Source of the DNA: Betaproteobacteria bacterium | GTDB taxonomy: Bacteria > Pseudomonadota > Gammaproteobacteria > Burkholderiales > SG8-39 | Reading direction: 5' to 3' | NCBI GenBank assembly: GCA_005888925.1 | Contig: VBCP01000262.1 | Span: 1 to 18,276, forward strand | DNA length: 18,276 nucleotides | In this document: in pieces, positions 1 to 7,089 of the stretch | Position numbering within the stretch: the stretch's first letter is position 1 | Layout: the number at the start of each line of letters is the position of its first letter | The notes under the pieces: generated by a model | Databases searched by the model: none | Told to the model about the DNA's origin: nothing | Seen by the model: the letters and a program-made list of their open reading frames with translations, nothing else | Made by a program: the position numbers and the translations under genes

Positions 1-883
1 AAGCGAAGTCCTCGCGGTTCAGGCGATCGAGCTCCTGCGGCGTGCTGGTGCGCACCGTGGCGCCCGACTTGGCGAGCGTCTCGCGCACCTCGGGGTCGGC
101 GAGCACCTCGTGCAGGGCGGTGTTGTACTTCGCGACGATCTCCTGCGGCATGCCCGCCGGTCCCCAGGCGGAGAACCAGGCGTAGTAGTCGAAGTCCTTC
201 ACGCCCTGCTCGTGCAGCGACGGGATCTGCGGCGCAAGCGGTGAGCGCTCGCGCGCCGAGCCGCCGATCGTGCGGATATTGGCGCCCGCGCCGAGGTTGA
301 GCGCGGTGCCCATCGGCACGAACATCGTCGCGATCTGCCCGCCCATCAGGTCGGTGAAGGCGGGCGCCGAGCCTTTGTACGGAATGTGCGTGAGCTGCAG
401 CCCGGTGCGCAGCTTGAGGGACTCCATGATCAGGTGGTGATGCGTGCCGTTGCCGGGCGAGCCGTAGTTCGCGTTGCCGCCTTCGCGCTTCGCCCATTCG
501 GCGAACTCGGCGAAGTTCTGCGCGAGCAGCGTGATCGGCGTGAAGCTCGTGAGCACGTCGAAATCGATTTTGAAGAACAGCGGCAGCGTGAGCGTCGAGT
601 TGACGTTCACGGTGAGCGTGTGGCCGTCGGGCGGCGCCTTCGCCACCGCATCGAGGCCGATCGCGCCGCCCGCGCCGCCGCGGTTCTCGACGATGAACGG
701 CTGGTGCCACTTCGCCTGCATGCGCGGTGCGAGGGTGCGCGCGATCAGGTCAGGCGTCGTCGCCGCGGTCTGACCGAGGATGAAGCGCACCGGGCGGCTC
801 GAGATGCCCTGCGCCCACGCGGCAAAGGGCGTTGCCAGCGTCGCGAGCATCAGCCGGCGGCGCAGTTCATTGACGCGCTGCAT
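1..883 (-). CDS. TTT-family (Bug) periplasmic tricarboxylate-type receptor, partial
   Basis: Periplasmic solute receptor of the Bug / tripartite tricarboxylate transporter family (COG3181). The reading frame is open to the left edge, so the last residues are missing; about 294 codons are seen. It starts at ATG 883, 4 bases after GGAGG (892-888). The N-terminus has a twin-arginine-like stretch (LRRRLML), then a hydrophobic run ending AAWA, which suits an exported precursor. Family landmarks are PFIVENRGGAGG, KAPPDGHTL, THIPYKGSAPA and PSLHEQGV. It begins 18 bases after the stop of the preceding receptor gene and is probably in the same transcript. Oddity: between TPITLL and NYGS it is 14 residues shorter than both other Bug proteins in this window, the junction being near base 517. 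The ligand is unknown. The family call is firm; normal function is less so. Confidence 0.9.
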   Translation of the reverse strand, partial: MQRVNELRRRLMLATLATPFAAWAQGISSRPVRFILGQTAATTPDLIARTLAPRMQAKWHQPFIVENRGGAGGAIGLDAVAKAPPDGHTLTVNVNSTLTLPLFFKIDFDVLTSFTPITLLAQNFAEFAEWAKREGGNANYGSPGNGTHHHLIMESLKLRTGLQLTHIPYKGSAPAFTDLMGGQIATMFVPMGTALNLGAGANIRTIGGSARERSPLAPQIPSLHEQGVKDFDYYAWFSAWGPAGMPQEIVAKYNTALHEVLADPEVRETLAKSGATVRTSTPQELDRLNREDFA

Positions 884-901
884 TCATCCTCCGTTATTGA
901 G

Positions 902-1858
902 TTAGTCAACACTGGCGCCCGAGGCGCGAATGACGCGCGCCCACTTCTCGCCCTCGGCCTTGAGGTGCGCGGCGAACTCTTCGCGGCTGCTGCCGATGGC
1001 GACGAGGCCGTCGTGGGTCATGCGCGCCTTCATCTCCGGCGTGCGCATGATCTTTACGGCCTGGGCGTTAAGAAAATCGAGGATCTCGCGCGGCGTTCCC
1101 GCGGGCGCGAGGAAGCCGTACCACTGGCTCGATTCGTAGCCGGCGAGGCCCGATTCGGCGAGCGTCGGCAGCTCGGGAAACGCCGCCAGCCGCTCGCGGC
1201 TCGTCACGCCGAGCGCGCGCACCTTGCCGGCGGCGATGTGCGGGCCGGCGTTGATCGCGGGAACGAACATCACGGGCGCGTCGCCTGCCAGCAGGCCGAT
1301 CATCGCCGGACCGGAACCGCGATAAGGCACGTGCACCATCTGCACGCCCGCCATCGTGTTGAAGAGCTCGCCGGCGAGATGCGGCGTGCTGCCGCTGCCC
1401 GCGCCAGCGAAGCCGATCTCGCCCGGGCGTGCCTTCGCCGCGGCGATCAGCTCGGCCACCGAGTGCACCGCGAGCGAGGAATGGACGACGAGGATGTTCG
1501 GGCCGAGCGCCATCAGGCTCACCGGCTCGAAGTCCCTTAACGGGTCGTACGGCACCTTCTTGTACAGACTCGGATTCGTCACCAGGCCGGCACCGGTGAA
1601 GAGCAGCGTGTAGCCATCGGCGCTCGAGCGCGCGACCAACTCGGTGCCGATATTGCCGTTGGCGCCGCCGCGGTTTTCGATGACGAAGGGCTTGCCGACG
1701 CTCTCGGAGAGCGCGTGCGCGAGAACCCGGCCCGCGGCATCGACGCCGCCGCCTGCCGGGAAGGGAACGATCATGCGCACGGGGCCCTTCGGATAGCTCG
1801 GCTGTGCGGCCGCGCCGACGGCGAGCAGGCAGGCGCACAGCAGGAAGGTCAATCGCAC
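902..1858 (-). CDS. TTT-family (Bug) periplasmic receptor
   Basis: Complete Bug-family receptor of 318 residues, the usual length for the family. I chose GTG 1858 as start because GGAGG (1867-1863) lies 4 bases upstream and the next residues form a signal peptide (RLTFLLCACLLAVGAAAQ). The longer reading frame from 1954 would add an arginine-rich stretch ahead of the signal peptide. Family landmarks are MIVPFPAGGG, VIENRGGANGNIG, SADGYTLLF, YDPLRDFEPVSL, VHVPYRGSGPA and LPTLAESGLAGYE. The start lies 1 base beyond the stop of the molybdenum hydroxylase gene, and the ribosome binding site overlaps that gene's last codons, which points to translational coupling. The ligand is probably a small carboxylate, but this cannot be read from the sequence. 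Confidence 0.93.
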   Translation of the reverse strand: MRLTFLLCACLLAVGAAAQPSYPKGPVRMIVPFPAGGGVDAAGRVLAHALSESVGKPFVIENRGGANGNIGTELVARSSADGYTLLFTGAGLVTNPSLYKKVPYDPLRDFEPVSLMALGPNILVVHSSLAVHSVAELIAAAKARPGEIGFAGAGSGSTPHLAGELFNTMAGVQMVHVPYRGSGPAMIGLLAGDAPVMFVPAINAGPHIAAGKVRALGVTSRERLAAFPELPTLAESGLAGYESSQWYGFLAPAGTPREILDFLNAQAVKIMRTPEMKARMTHDGLVAIGSSREEFAAHLKAEGEKWARVIRASGASVD

Positions 1859-1859
1859 T

Positions 1860-4157
1860 TCACCTCCGGTGGATGGCTCGCCATAGCGCGTGCGCCGTGG
1901 CCGGCAGCCCGATATCGCGCACCCCGAATTCTGCCAGCGCGTCGGCGAGCGCATTCGCCACCGCGGCGGGCGCCGGCGTGGTGCCGCCTTCGCCGCCGGC
2001 CTTGATGCCGAGCGGATTGGTGGGCGAGAGCACCTCGACGATCTCGGAGCGAAAGCTCGGCAGGTCGGCGGCGCGCGGCAGCGCGTAGTCCATCAGCGTG
2101 CCGGCGAGCGGCTGGCCCGCGGCGTCCGTCGCGCAGAGCTCGCCCAGCGCCTGTCCCACGCCCTGCGCGATGCCGCCGTGCGTCTGGCCGTGCACGATCA
2201 GCGGATTGATGCAGCGCCCGACGTCGTCCACCGCGGTGTAGCGCGTGAGCGCCACCGCGCCCGTCTGCGGGTCGACCTCGCATTCGCAGATCGCGCAGCC
2301 GTTCGGAAACACCGGCTCGTGCATCTCGTTGTCCGCGACGACGGCGAGCGCGCCTTGCAGCTCCTGCGGCAGCAGCGCCCGCTCCGCGGCCGCGGCGAGC
2401 TCGAGGAAATCGAAGCTGCGCTCGCCCGCGCGGAAGCGGCCCTCCTGGAAAGCGGCCGGCGCCTCGAACAGGAACGATGCGAGGCGCGCGCCCTTCTCGA
2501 TGAGCTCCTTCGCAGCGATCGAGAACACCGTGGCGGCATGGCGCATCGAGCGTCCTGAGTGCGAGCCGCCGCCCCCGCTCACCACGTCGGTGTCGCCGAC
2601 TACGATGGCCACGCTTTCCACCGGCACGGAGAGGAGCTCAGCGATCACTTGAGCGAAGCTGGTCTCATGCCCCTGGCCGCTCGACTGCGTGCCGATCACC
2701 ACGCGCACGCGACCCTCGGGAAGGACAGTGATCTCGGCACGCTCCTTCGGCGAGCCGATCGATGATTCGACGTAGCTCGCAAGGCCGAGGCCGAGCCGCC
2801 GGCCGCGCCTGAGCGCGGCGTCGCGGCGCGCCGGGAATCCCGTCCAGTCGGCAAGGCGCATGGCGAGATCCAGGTTCGCCTCGTAGGTGCCGCTGTCGTA
2901 AGTCATGCCGACGGCGTTGCGATAGGGCATGGCCTGCGGCGGCACGAGATTGCGCCGCCGCAGTTCGACGCGATCCAAGCCGAGCTGGCGCGCCGCGCTG
3001 TCCACCAGGCGTTCGAGCGCGAAGGTGATCTCCGGCCGCCCCGAGCTGCGATACGGATTGGTCGGCGCGGTGTTGCTGAACACCGCGCGGCTGCGCAGCG
3101 TCGCTGCAGGAATGTGGTACGGGCCGGTGATGAGGCCCGAGCCCTTGGAGAGCGGCGAGAGCGATACGCAGCGCGCGCCGACGTTGCTCACGTTGGAGGA
3201 GCGCAGCGCAAGGAAGTGACCCTCTGCATCGAGCGCGAGCTCCAGGTGGATGAGCAAATCGCGTCCCTGGTAGTCGGAAATCAGCGATTCGGCGCGCGAC
3301 GACGTGAACTTGACCGGCCGAGCGAGCTTGCGCGCGGCCCAGAGAACCAGTCCGTACTCCACGTAGGCGCGGTTGCGCGAGCCGAAATTGCCGCCGACGT
3401 CGGCGGTGACGACGCGCAGCAGTCTTTCATGCACTCCGAGCACGCCGGCCAGATCCCGCTTCTGGCGCACCGCGCCGCCGCTCGGCGCCCAGAGCGTGTA
3501 GCGCCCGTCGCGATAGTCGCCGAGCGCCGCGCGCGGCTCGAGCGCGCACGCGGTGACGCGCGGCACGTGAAAGTCCATCTTCACCACGTGGGCGGCCGCG
3601 GCGAAGGCACGCTCGGTCGCTGGCGCGTCGCCGAAGGTAGTGTCGATGACCAAATTGTCGGGCGCTTCGTTCCATACCGGTGGCGCACCGCGCGCGAGCG
3701 CGTCCTGCGCGTGCGTGACAGCAGCGAGCGGCTCGTATTCGACCTCGACCGCTTCCGCGCCATCGAGTGCCTCGTCATGCGTGCGCGCCACGACCATGGC
3801 GATCGCCTCGCCCACATGGCGCGCCTTGTCGGTCGGCAGAAGAAAATGCGGCCCGTAGAAGAAGGACCGGCCCGCGGGCGCGGTGAGCCTCATGTCGAAC
3901 TTGGTCGACGGCATCGGTGTGTGGTCGATCGGCCCGAGCCCGTCTGCGGCGCAGTCGGCGCCCGTGAACACGCCCAGCACGCCGGATGTAGCCATCGCCC
4001 TGTCGGTGGAAATCTTCGTCATGCGCGCATGGGCGTGAGGCGAGCGCACCATCACCGCATGGAGCTGTCCTGCGAGCTGCAAATCCGCGGTGAAGCGGCC
4101 GTTGCCGGTTAGCAGGCGCAGGTCCTCCTTGCGCCGAAGCGGCTCGCCGATTTTCAT
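1860..4157 (-). CDS. Xanthine dehydrogenase/aldehyde oxidase family molybdopterin-binding subunit
   Basis: Catalytic large subunit of a molybdenum hydroxylase (CoxL/XdhB-like, COG1529), 765 residues, a normal length. It starts at ATG 4157, overlapping the upstream receptor stop as ATGA. The N-terminal domain begins KIGEPLRRKEDLRLLTG. Further landmarks are VGGNFGSRNRAY (residues ~254-265), YRSSGRPE (369-376), QSSGQGHET (491-499), the GGGGSHSGRS loop (~528-537), and near the C-terminus GGEGGTTPA, whose Glu723 matches the conserved active-site glutamate. The YRSSGRPE loop lacks the cysteine motif of form I CO dehydrogenase, so another carbon or N-heterocycle hydroxylation is likelier. Such enzymes normally need a 2Fe-2S and an FAD subunit, and neither is encoded in the window. 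Its place between receptor genes suggests it oxidises an imported compound. The substrate is unknown. Confidence 0.92.
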   Translation of the reverse strand: MKIGEPLRRKEDLRLLTGNGRFTADLQLAGQLHAVMVRSPHAHARMTKISTDRAMATSGVLGVFTGADCAADGLGPIDHTPMPSTKFDMRLTAPAGRSFFYGPHFLLPTDKARHVGEAIAMVVARTHDEALDGAEAVEVEYEPLAAVTHAQDALARGAPPVWNEAPDNLVIDTTFGDAPATERAFAAAAHVVKMDFHVPRVTACALEPRAALGDYRDGRYTLWAPSGGAVRQKRDLAGVLGVHERLLRVVTADVGGNFGSRNRAYVEYGLVLWAARKLARPVKFTSSRAESLISDYQGRDLLIHLELALDAEGHFLALRSSNVSNVGARCVSLSPLSKGSGLITGPYHIPAATLRSRAVFSNTAPTNPYRSSGRPEITFALERLVDSAARQLGLDRVELRRRNLVPPQAMPYRNAVGMTYDSGTYEANLDLAMRLADWTGFPARRDAALRRGRRLGLGLASYVESSIGSPKERAEITVLPEGRVRVVIGTQSSGQGHETSFAQVIAELLSVPVESVAIVVGDTDVVSGGGGSHSGRSMRHAATVFSIAAKELIEKGARLASFLFEAPAAFQEGRFRAGERSFDFLELAAAAERALLPQELQGALAVVADNEMHEPVFPNGCAICECEVDPQTGAVALTRYTAVDDVGRCINPLIVHGQTHGGIAQGVGQALGELCATDAAGQPLAGTLMDYALPRAADLPSFRSEIVEVLSPTNPLGIKAGGEGGTTPAPAAVANALADALAEFGVRDIGLPATAHALWRAIHRR

Positions 4158-5107
4158 TCGACGCGCGCGCCGGAGTCCTTCACCACCTTGGTCCACTTCG
4201 GGATTTCGCGCGCGATATAGGCGGCGAACTCCTGCGGGCTGCCGCCGGCGACTTCGACGCCGAGGCCCTGCAGCCGATCGCGCAGATCCCGCTCGCGCAG
4301 CGCCGCGTTGATGTCGCGGTTCAGGCGCTCGATGATCGCCACGGGCGTGGCGCTCGGCACGACGACGCCGTGCCACGTGATGGACTCGAAGCCCGGCACG
4401 CCGGCCTCCGCCACGGTCGGCAGATCCGGCAGGCTCAGCGAGCGCTGTGCCGTGGTCACCGCCAGCGCGCGCAGGCGGCCGGACTTGACGTACGGGATGG
4501 CTGAAGCGGAGGTTGCGAACATTATTTGGCATTGCCCCGCGATTACGTCCGTGAGCGCCGGTTGGGCGCCTTTGTACGGGATGTGCACCATGTCGACGCC
4601 GGCCATCGCCTTGAAGAGCTCCGCTGACAGATGCGACGCGACGCCGGCACCGGTGGAGGCGTAATTGAGCTTGCCCGGATGCTGTCTCGCGTACGCGATC
4701 AGCTCGGCCACCGAGTGCGCGGGCACCGCGGGATGCACCACCAGCATGTTCGGCTGGATCCCGACCAGCACGACCGGCCCGAAGTCCTTCACCGGGTCGT
4801 AGCCGAGGCGGCTGTAGAGAGCAGCGTTCGTCGCGAGGATGCTGTTATTGCCGAGGAGCCAGGTGGCGCCATCGGGCGCGCTCTTCGCCACGACCTCCGC
4901 GGCGATGTTGCCGCCCGCACCCGGCCGGTTCTCGACGACCACCGGCTGGCCGAGTGAGTCGGCGAGCTTGGCGGCGAGCGCGCGCGCGAGGATGTCGCTC
5001 GGTCCGCCGGGCGTGAAGCCGACGACGAAGCGCACGGGCTTGTCGCTTTGCGCTGCAGCGACGCTGCTAACAAGGCACAGCGCAAGCAGGACGCAGCGCG
5101 CACGCAT
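4154..5107 (-). CDS. TTT-family (Bug) periplasmic receptor
   Basis: Complete Bug-family solute receptor, 317 residues. I take ATG 5107 as start because a typical signal peptide follows at once (MRARCVLLALCLVSSVAAAQ). The in-frame ATG at 5161 would place 18 basic residues ahead of it. No clear Shine-Dalgarno sequence is seen. Landmarks are FVVGFTPGGPSDILAR, VVVENRPGAGGNIAAE, SAPDGATWLL, YDPVKDFGPV, NMLVVHPAVPAHSVAELI, VHIPYKGAQPALTDV and LPTVAEAGVPGFES. It is the first gene of the leftward run and its stop overlaps the start of the molybdenum hydroxylase gene by four bases (ATGA). It diverges from the DUF3182 gene with only about 46 bases between starts. The ligand is unknown. Confidence 0.93.
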   Translation of the reverse strand: MRARCVLLALCLVSSVAAAQSDKPVRFVVGFTPGGPSDILARALAAKLADSLGQPVVVENRPGAGGNIAAEVVAKSAPDGATWLLGNNSILATNAALYSRLGYDPVKDFGPVVLVGIQPNMLVVHPAVPAHSVAELIAYARQHPGKLNYASTGAGVASHLSAELFKAMAGVDMVHIPYKGAQPALTDVIAGQCQIMFATSASAIPYVKSGRLRALAVTTAQRSLSLPDLPTVAEAGVPGFESITWHGVVVPSATPVAIIERLNRDINAALRERDLRDRLQGLGVEVAGGSPQEFAAYIAREIPKWTKVVKDSGARVE

Positions 5108-5153
5108 GGCGCAATGGTAATGCGTGGCACGCCGATTGCGGCGCCTTCCCCCG

Positions 5154-6251
5154 ATGGGCACGGTCGTGACCTATGGCCACTACGGCGAGCCGCAAAGCCA
5201 TGAGCGCGCGACGCTCAGTGCGCTCGCGCAAGCCATTGCGGCGCTGAGAGGCGACGAGTTCGCGGGGGAATATGTGCCGAGCGCACGCTATGCCACGCCG
5301 CTTTACTTCGTGCCGGGCGAAACGGTGGTCGGCCTCGAGCGTGCGCGGGCAGTGGGCATGCGCAGCGCCGACGATCTTTATGGCGGCGTAGTGCCGTACG
5401 CATTTTTGGCGAACAAGACCATTGCGCATCCGCTCGTCGCTCCCGAGGCGCTTGCGCCGCAAGGCTGGTCCGGCGCGTTCGCCACGCGAGTGCGCGAGGT
5501 GGTGCTGCCTGGCTATGCCGCGTTCACGCTCGAGGATGCTTACCGCGCGGCGCGGGCGCTGCTCGCCGAAGGGCCGGTGCGCATCAAGCCCGGTGATGGC
5601 ATCGGCGGCAGAGATCAGCTCGTGGTGCGCGATCTTGCCGCGCTCGAGGGCGCGCTCGACCGCGTCGACCCGGCGCGGCTCGCGCGCAATGGCCTGGTCA
5701 TCGAGAGCGAACTCGCCGGCGCGACGACCTACAGCGTGGGCCAGGTTGCGGTGAACGGCATGGCGGCGACCTATTGCGGCACGCAGAAGCTCACGCCCGA
5801 CAACGGCGGCCAGCCCGCCTACGGCGGGTCCGATCTCCTGATCGCGCGCGGCGGCTGGGCGGCCCTCGATGCGCTCGAGCTCGCGCCGGAGCTGCGGCTC
5901 GCGATCCGCCAGGCGCGGGCCTTCGACACCGCGTGCCGGCAATTGCCCGGTGTCTTCGCCTCGCGGCGCAACTACGACACGCTGCTCGGGCACGATGCCG
6001 AAGGGCAAGTGCGCGCCGGTGTCCTCGAGCAATCGTGGCGCATCGGCGGCGCGAGCGGCCCCGAGATCGCCGCGCTCGCCGCCTTCCATGGGCAGCCGGG
6101 CTTGCGCGCGGTGCATGCGCGCTCGGCCGAGATCTATGGCGAGTGCGCCGTGCCGCCGCCGCATGCCATCGTGCATTACCGCGGCGTCGACGCGCGCGCA
6201 GGCGCGCTCACCAAATACACCGTGATCGAGCGCTATGAGCCCGCGCGCTGA
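5154..6251 (+). CDS. DUF3182 family protein, ATP-grasp-like
   Basis: Uncharacterised protein, 365 residues from ATG 5154. GTG 5124 in the same frame would add 10 residues (ARRLRRLPP after the start) that look non-native. Neither start has a good ribosome binding site. I recognise it as DUF3182, a proteobacterial family of unknown function. Visible landmarks are the N-terminal SHERATLSALA, a glycine-rich VRIKPGDGIGGRDQ (residues ~142-154) like the nucleotide-binding loop of ATP-grasp enzymes, VIESELAGATTYSVGQV (~182-198), RRNYDTLLG (~271-279) and LEQSWRIGGASGPE (~291-304). There is no signal peptide, so it is probably cytoplasmic. The gene overlaps the next by 17 bases and the two are surely co-expressed. 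A ligase-like role coupled to ATP is inferred from the fold resemblance only; the substrate is unknown. Confidence 0.8.
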   Translation: MGTVVTYGHYGEPQSHERATLSALAQAIAALRGDEFAGEYVPSARYATPLYFVPGETVVGLERARAVGMRSADDLYGGVVPYAFLANKTIAHPLVAPEALAPQGWSGAFATRVREVVLPGYAAFTLEDAYRAARALLAEGPVRIKPGDGIGGRDQLVVRDLAALEGALDRVDPARLARNGLVIESELAGATTYSVGQVAVNGMAATYCGTQKLTPDNGGQPAYGGSDLLIARGGWAALDALELAPELRLAIRQARAFDTACRQLPGVFASRRNYDTLLGHDAEGQVRAGVLEQSWRIGGASGPEIAALAAFHGQPGLRAVHARSAEIYGECAVPPPHAIVHYRGVDARAGALTKYTVIERYEPAR

Positions 6252-6984
6252 GACCGTCGACATTGCAGTCGACGCTGACCATATCGCGGGCACGCTCTTC
6301 ATGCCGTCGAGTGACCACAATCCGGCGCCGGGTGTCCTCTTCATCCACGGCTGGGGCGGCCATCAGCAGCAGGATCGTGACGCCGCCCGCGCGATCGCCG
6401 AGTTCGGCTGCGTGTGCCTTACCTTTGATTTGCGCGGCCATGTCAAGACGAGCGAGCGGCGTGAAACGGTGACGCGCGAGGACAACCTGCGCGACGTGCT
6501 CGCCGCGTATGACGTGCTTGCCCATCATGCCGGCGTCGATAAGGCGTTCATCGCGCTCGTGGGCGCAAGCTACGGCGCGTATCTCGCCGCGCTCCTCACC
6601 TACAAGCGACCGGCGCGCCTTTTCTCGCTGCGCGCGCCGGCGCTCTACAAGGACGAGGACTGGGATGTGCCCAAGCGCAGGCTGCATGTCGACCCGCAGT
6701 TCGCCGAGTATCGCCGGCGCACGCTGCGCGCCGAGGAGAACCGCGCGCTCGGCGCCTGCGCGCAGTTCAGCGGCGACGTGCTCCTCGTCGAGTCGCAGAA
6801 TGACGAGATCATTCCGCATCCGGCGATCGCCAATTACATCGCCGCCTTTGCCAACGCGCATTCGATGACCTACCGCGTGATCGAGGGCGCCGACCATGCG
6901 CTCTCGCAGCAGGCGTGGCAGCTCGCCTATACCGAGCTCCTGATGAGCTGGATGAAGGAAATGACCGCGCGTGCACTGCGCTAG
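6235..6984 (+). CDS. Alpha/beta hydrolase (dienelactone hydrolase/acyl-peptidase-like)
   Basis: Cytoplasmic serine hydrolase, 249 residues, starting at ATG 6235 inside the end of the DUF3182 gene. The catalytic set is visible: the oxyanion-region HGWGG (residues 38-42), the nucleophile elbow GASYG with Ser112, the acid in ESQNDEIIP (Asp190) and the base in EGADHALS (His221). The order and spacing fit the alpha/beta hydrolase fold with no extra lid domain. It cleaves an ester, thioester or amide bond, but the substrate cannot be deduced. The 17-base overlap with the DUF3182 gene suggests that the two act in one pathway. An imperfect dyad lies across its stop codon. Confidence 0.88.
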   Translation: MSPRAETVDIAVDADHIAGTLFMPSSDHNPAPGVLFIHGWGGHQQQDRDAARAIAEFGCVCLTFDLRGHVKTSERRETVTREDNLRDVLAAYDVLAHHAGVDKAFIALVGASYGAYLAALLTYKRPARLFSLRAPALYKDEDWDVPKRRLHVDPQFAEYRRRTLRAEENRALGACAQFSGDVLLVESQNDEIIPHPAIANYIAAFANAHSMTYRVIEGADHALSQQAWQLAYTELLMSWMKEMTARALR

Positions 6985-6996
6985 CGCGTTGTGCAC
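6971..6996 (+). other. Imperfect dyad across the alpha/beta hydrolase stop codon
   Basis: Two copies of the palindrome GTGCAC (6971-6976 and 6991-6996) flank the inner palindrome GCGCTAGCGC (6978-6987), which contains the TAG stop. RNA here could form a compact hairpin. No T-run follows, so a classical intrinsic terminator is not supported; it may affect mRNA ends or be chance in GC-rich DNA. Confidence 0.3.
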
Positions 6997-7029
6997 AGCC
7001 GCAGGGCAGGCGAAAGACGATTCCGCTCA

Positions 7030-7059
7030 TTGACAATGCGAGAAACCCCGGCGTAGCTT
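7030..7059 (+). promoter_or_regulatory. Candidate sigma70-type promoter for the TRAP receptor gene
   Basis: A perfect TTGACA (7030-7035) is followed, 18 bases on, by TAGCTT (7054-7059), which matches the -10 consensus at three of six positions. It lies in the 105-base gap between the alpha/beta hydrolase and the TRAP receptor gene, correctly oriented and about 30 bases before the start codon. The weak -10 keeps confidence low. Confidence 0.4.
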
Positions 7060-7077
7060 TGATCGCCACCAACCGGG

Positions 7078-7083
7078 AGGAGG
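7078..7083 (+). promoter_or_regulatory. Strong ribosome binding site of the TRAP receptor gene
   Basis: AGGAGG lies 6 bases before ATG 7090, an ideal arrangement. It is the best Shine-Dalgarno sequence I see in the window and it fixes the start, which fits high expression of a periplasmic receptor. Confidence 0.85.
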
Positions 7084-7089
7084 ATCGTC

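Noticed and set aside
386..1540. A 384-codon plus-strand frame opposite the two TTT receptors
   Set aside because: It is antisense to two well-supported genes and has no domain signature.
1860..4157. Form I carbon monoxide dehydrogenase large subunit (CoxL)
   Set aside because: The cysteine-containing active-site loop of form I CoxL is absent; YRSSGRPE stands in its place, so only the broader family is assigned.
4158..4532. N-terminal extension of the molybdenum hydroxylase subunit
   Set aside because: It overlaps the upstream receptor gene in another frame and is arginine-rich noise; ATG 4157 gives the standard N-terminus with an ATGA overlap.
5067..6344. A 425-codon minus-strand frame opposite the DUF3182 gene
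   Set aside because: The plus-strand DUF3182 protein has conserved motifs; the reverse frame is low-complexity Arg/Ala/His sequence.
6971..6996. Rho-independent terminator after the alpha/beta hydrolase
   Set aside because: The dyad is imperfect, includes the stop codon and has no following T-run.
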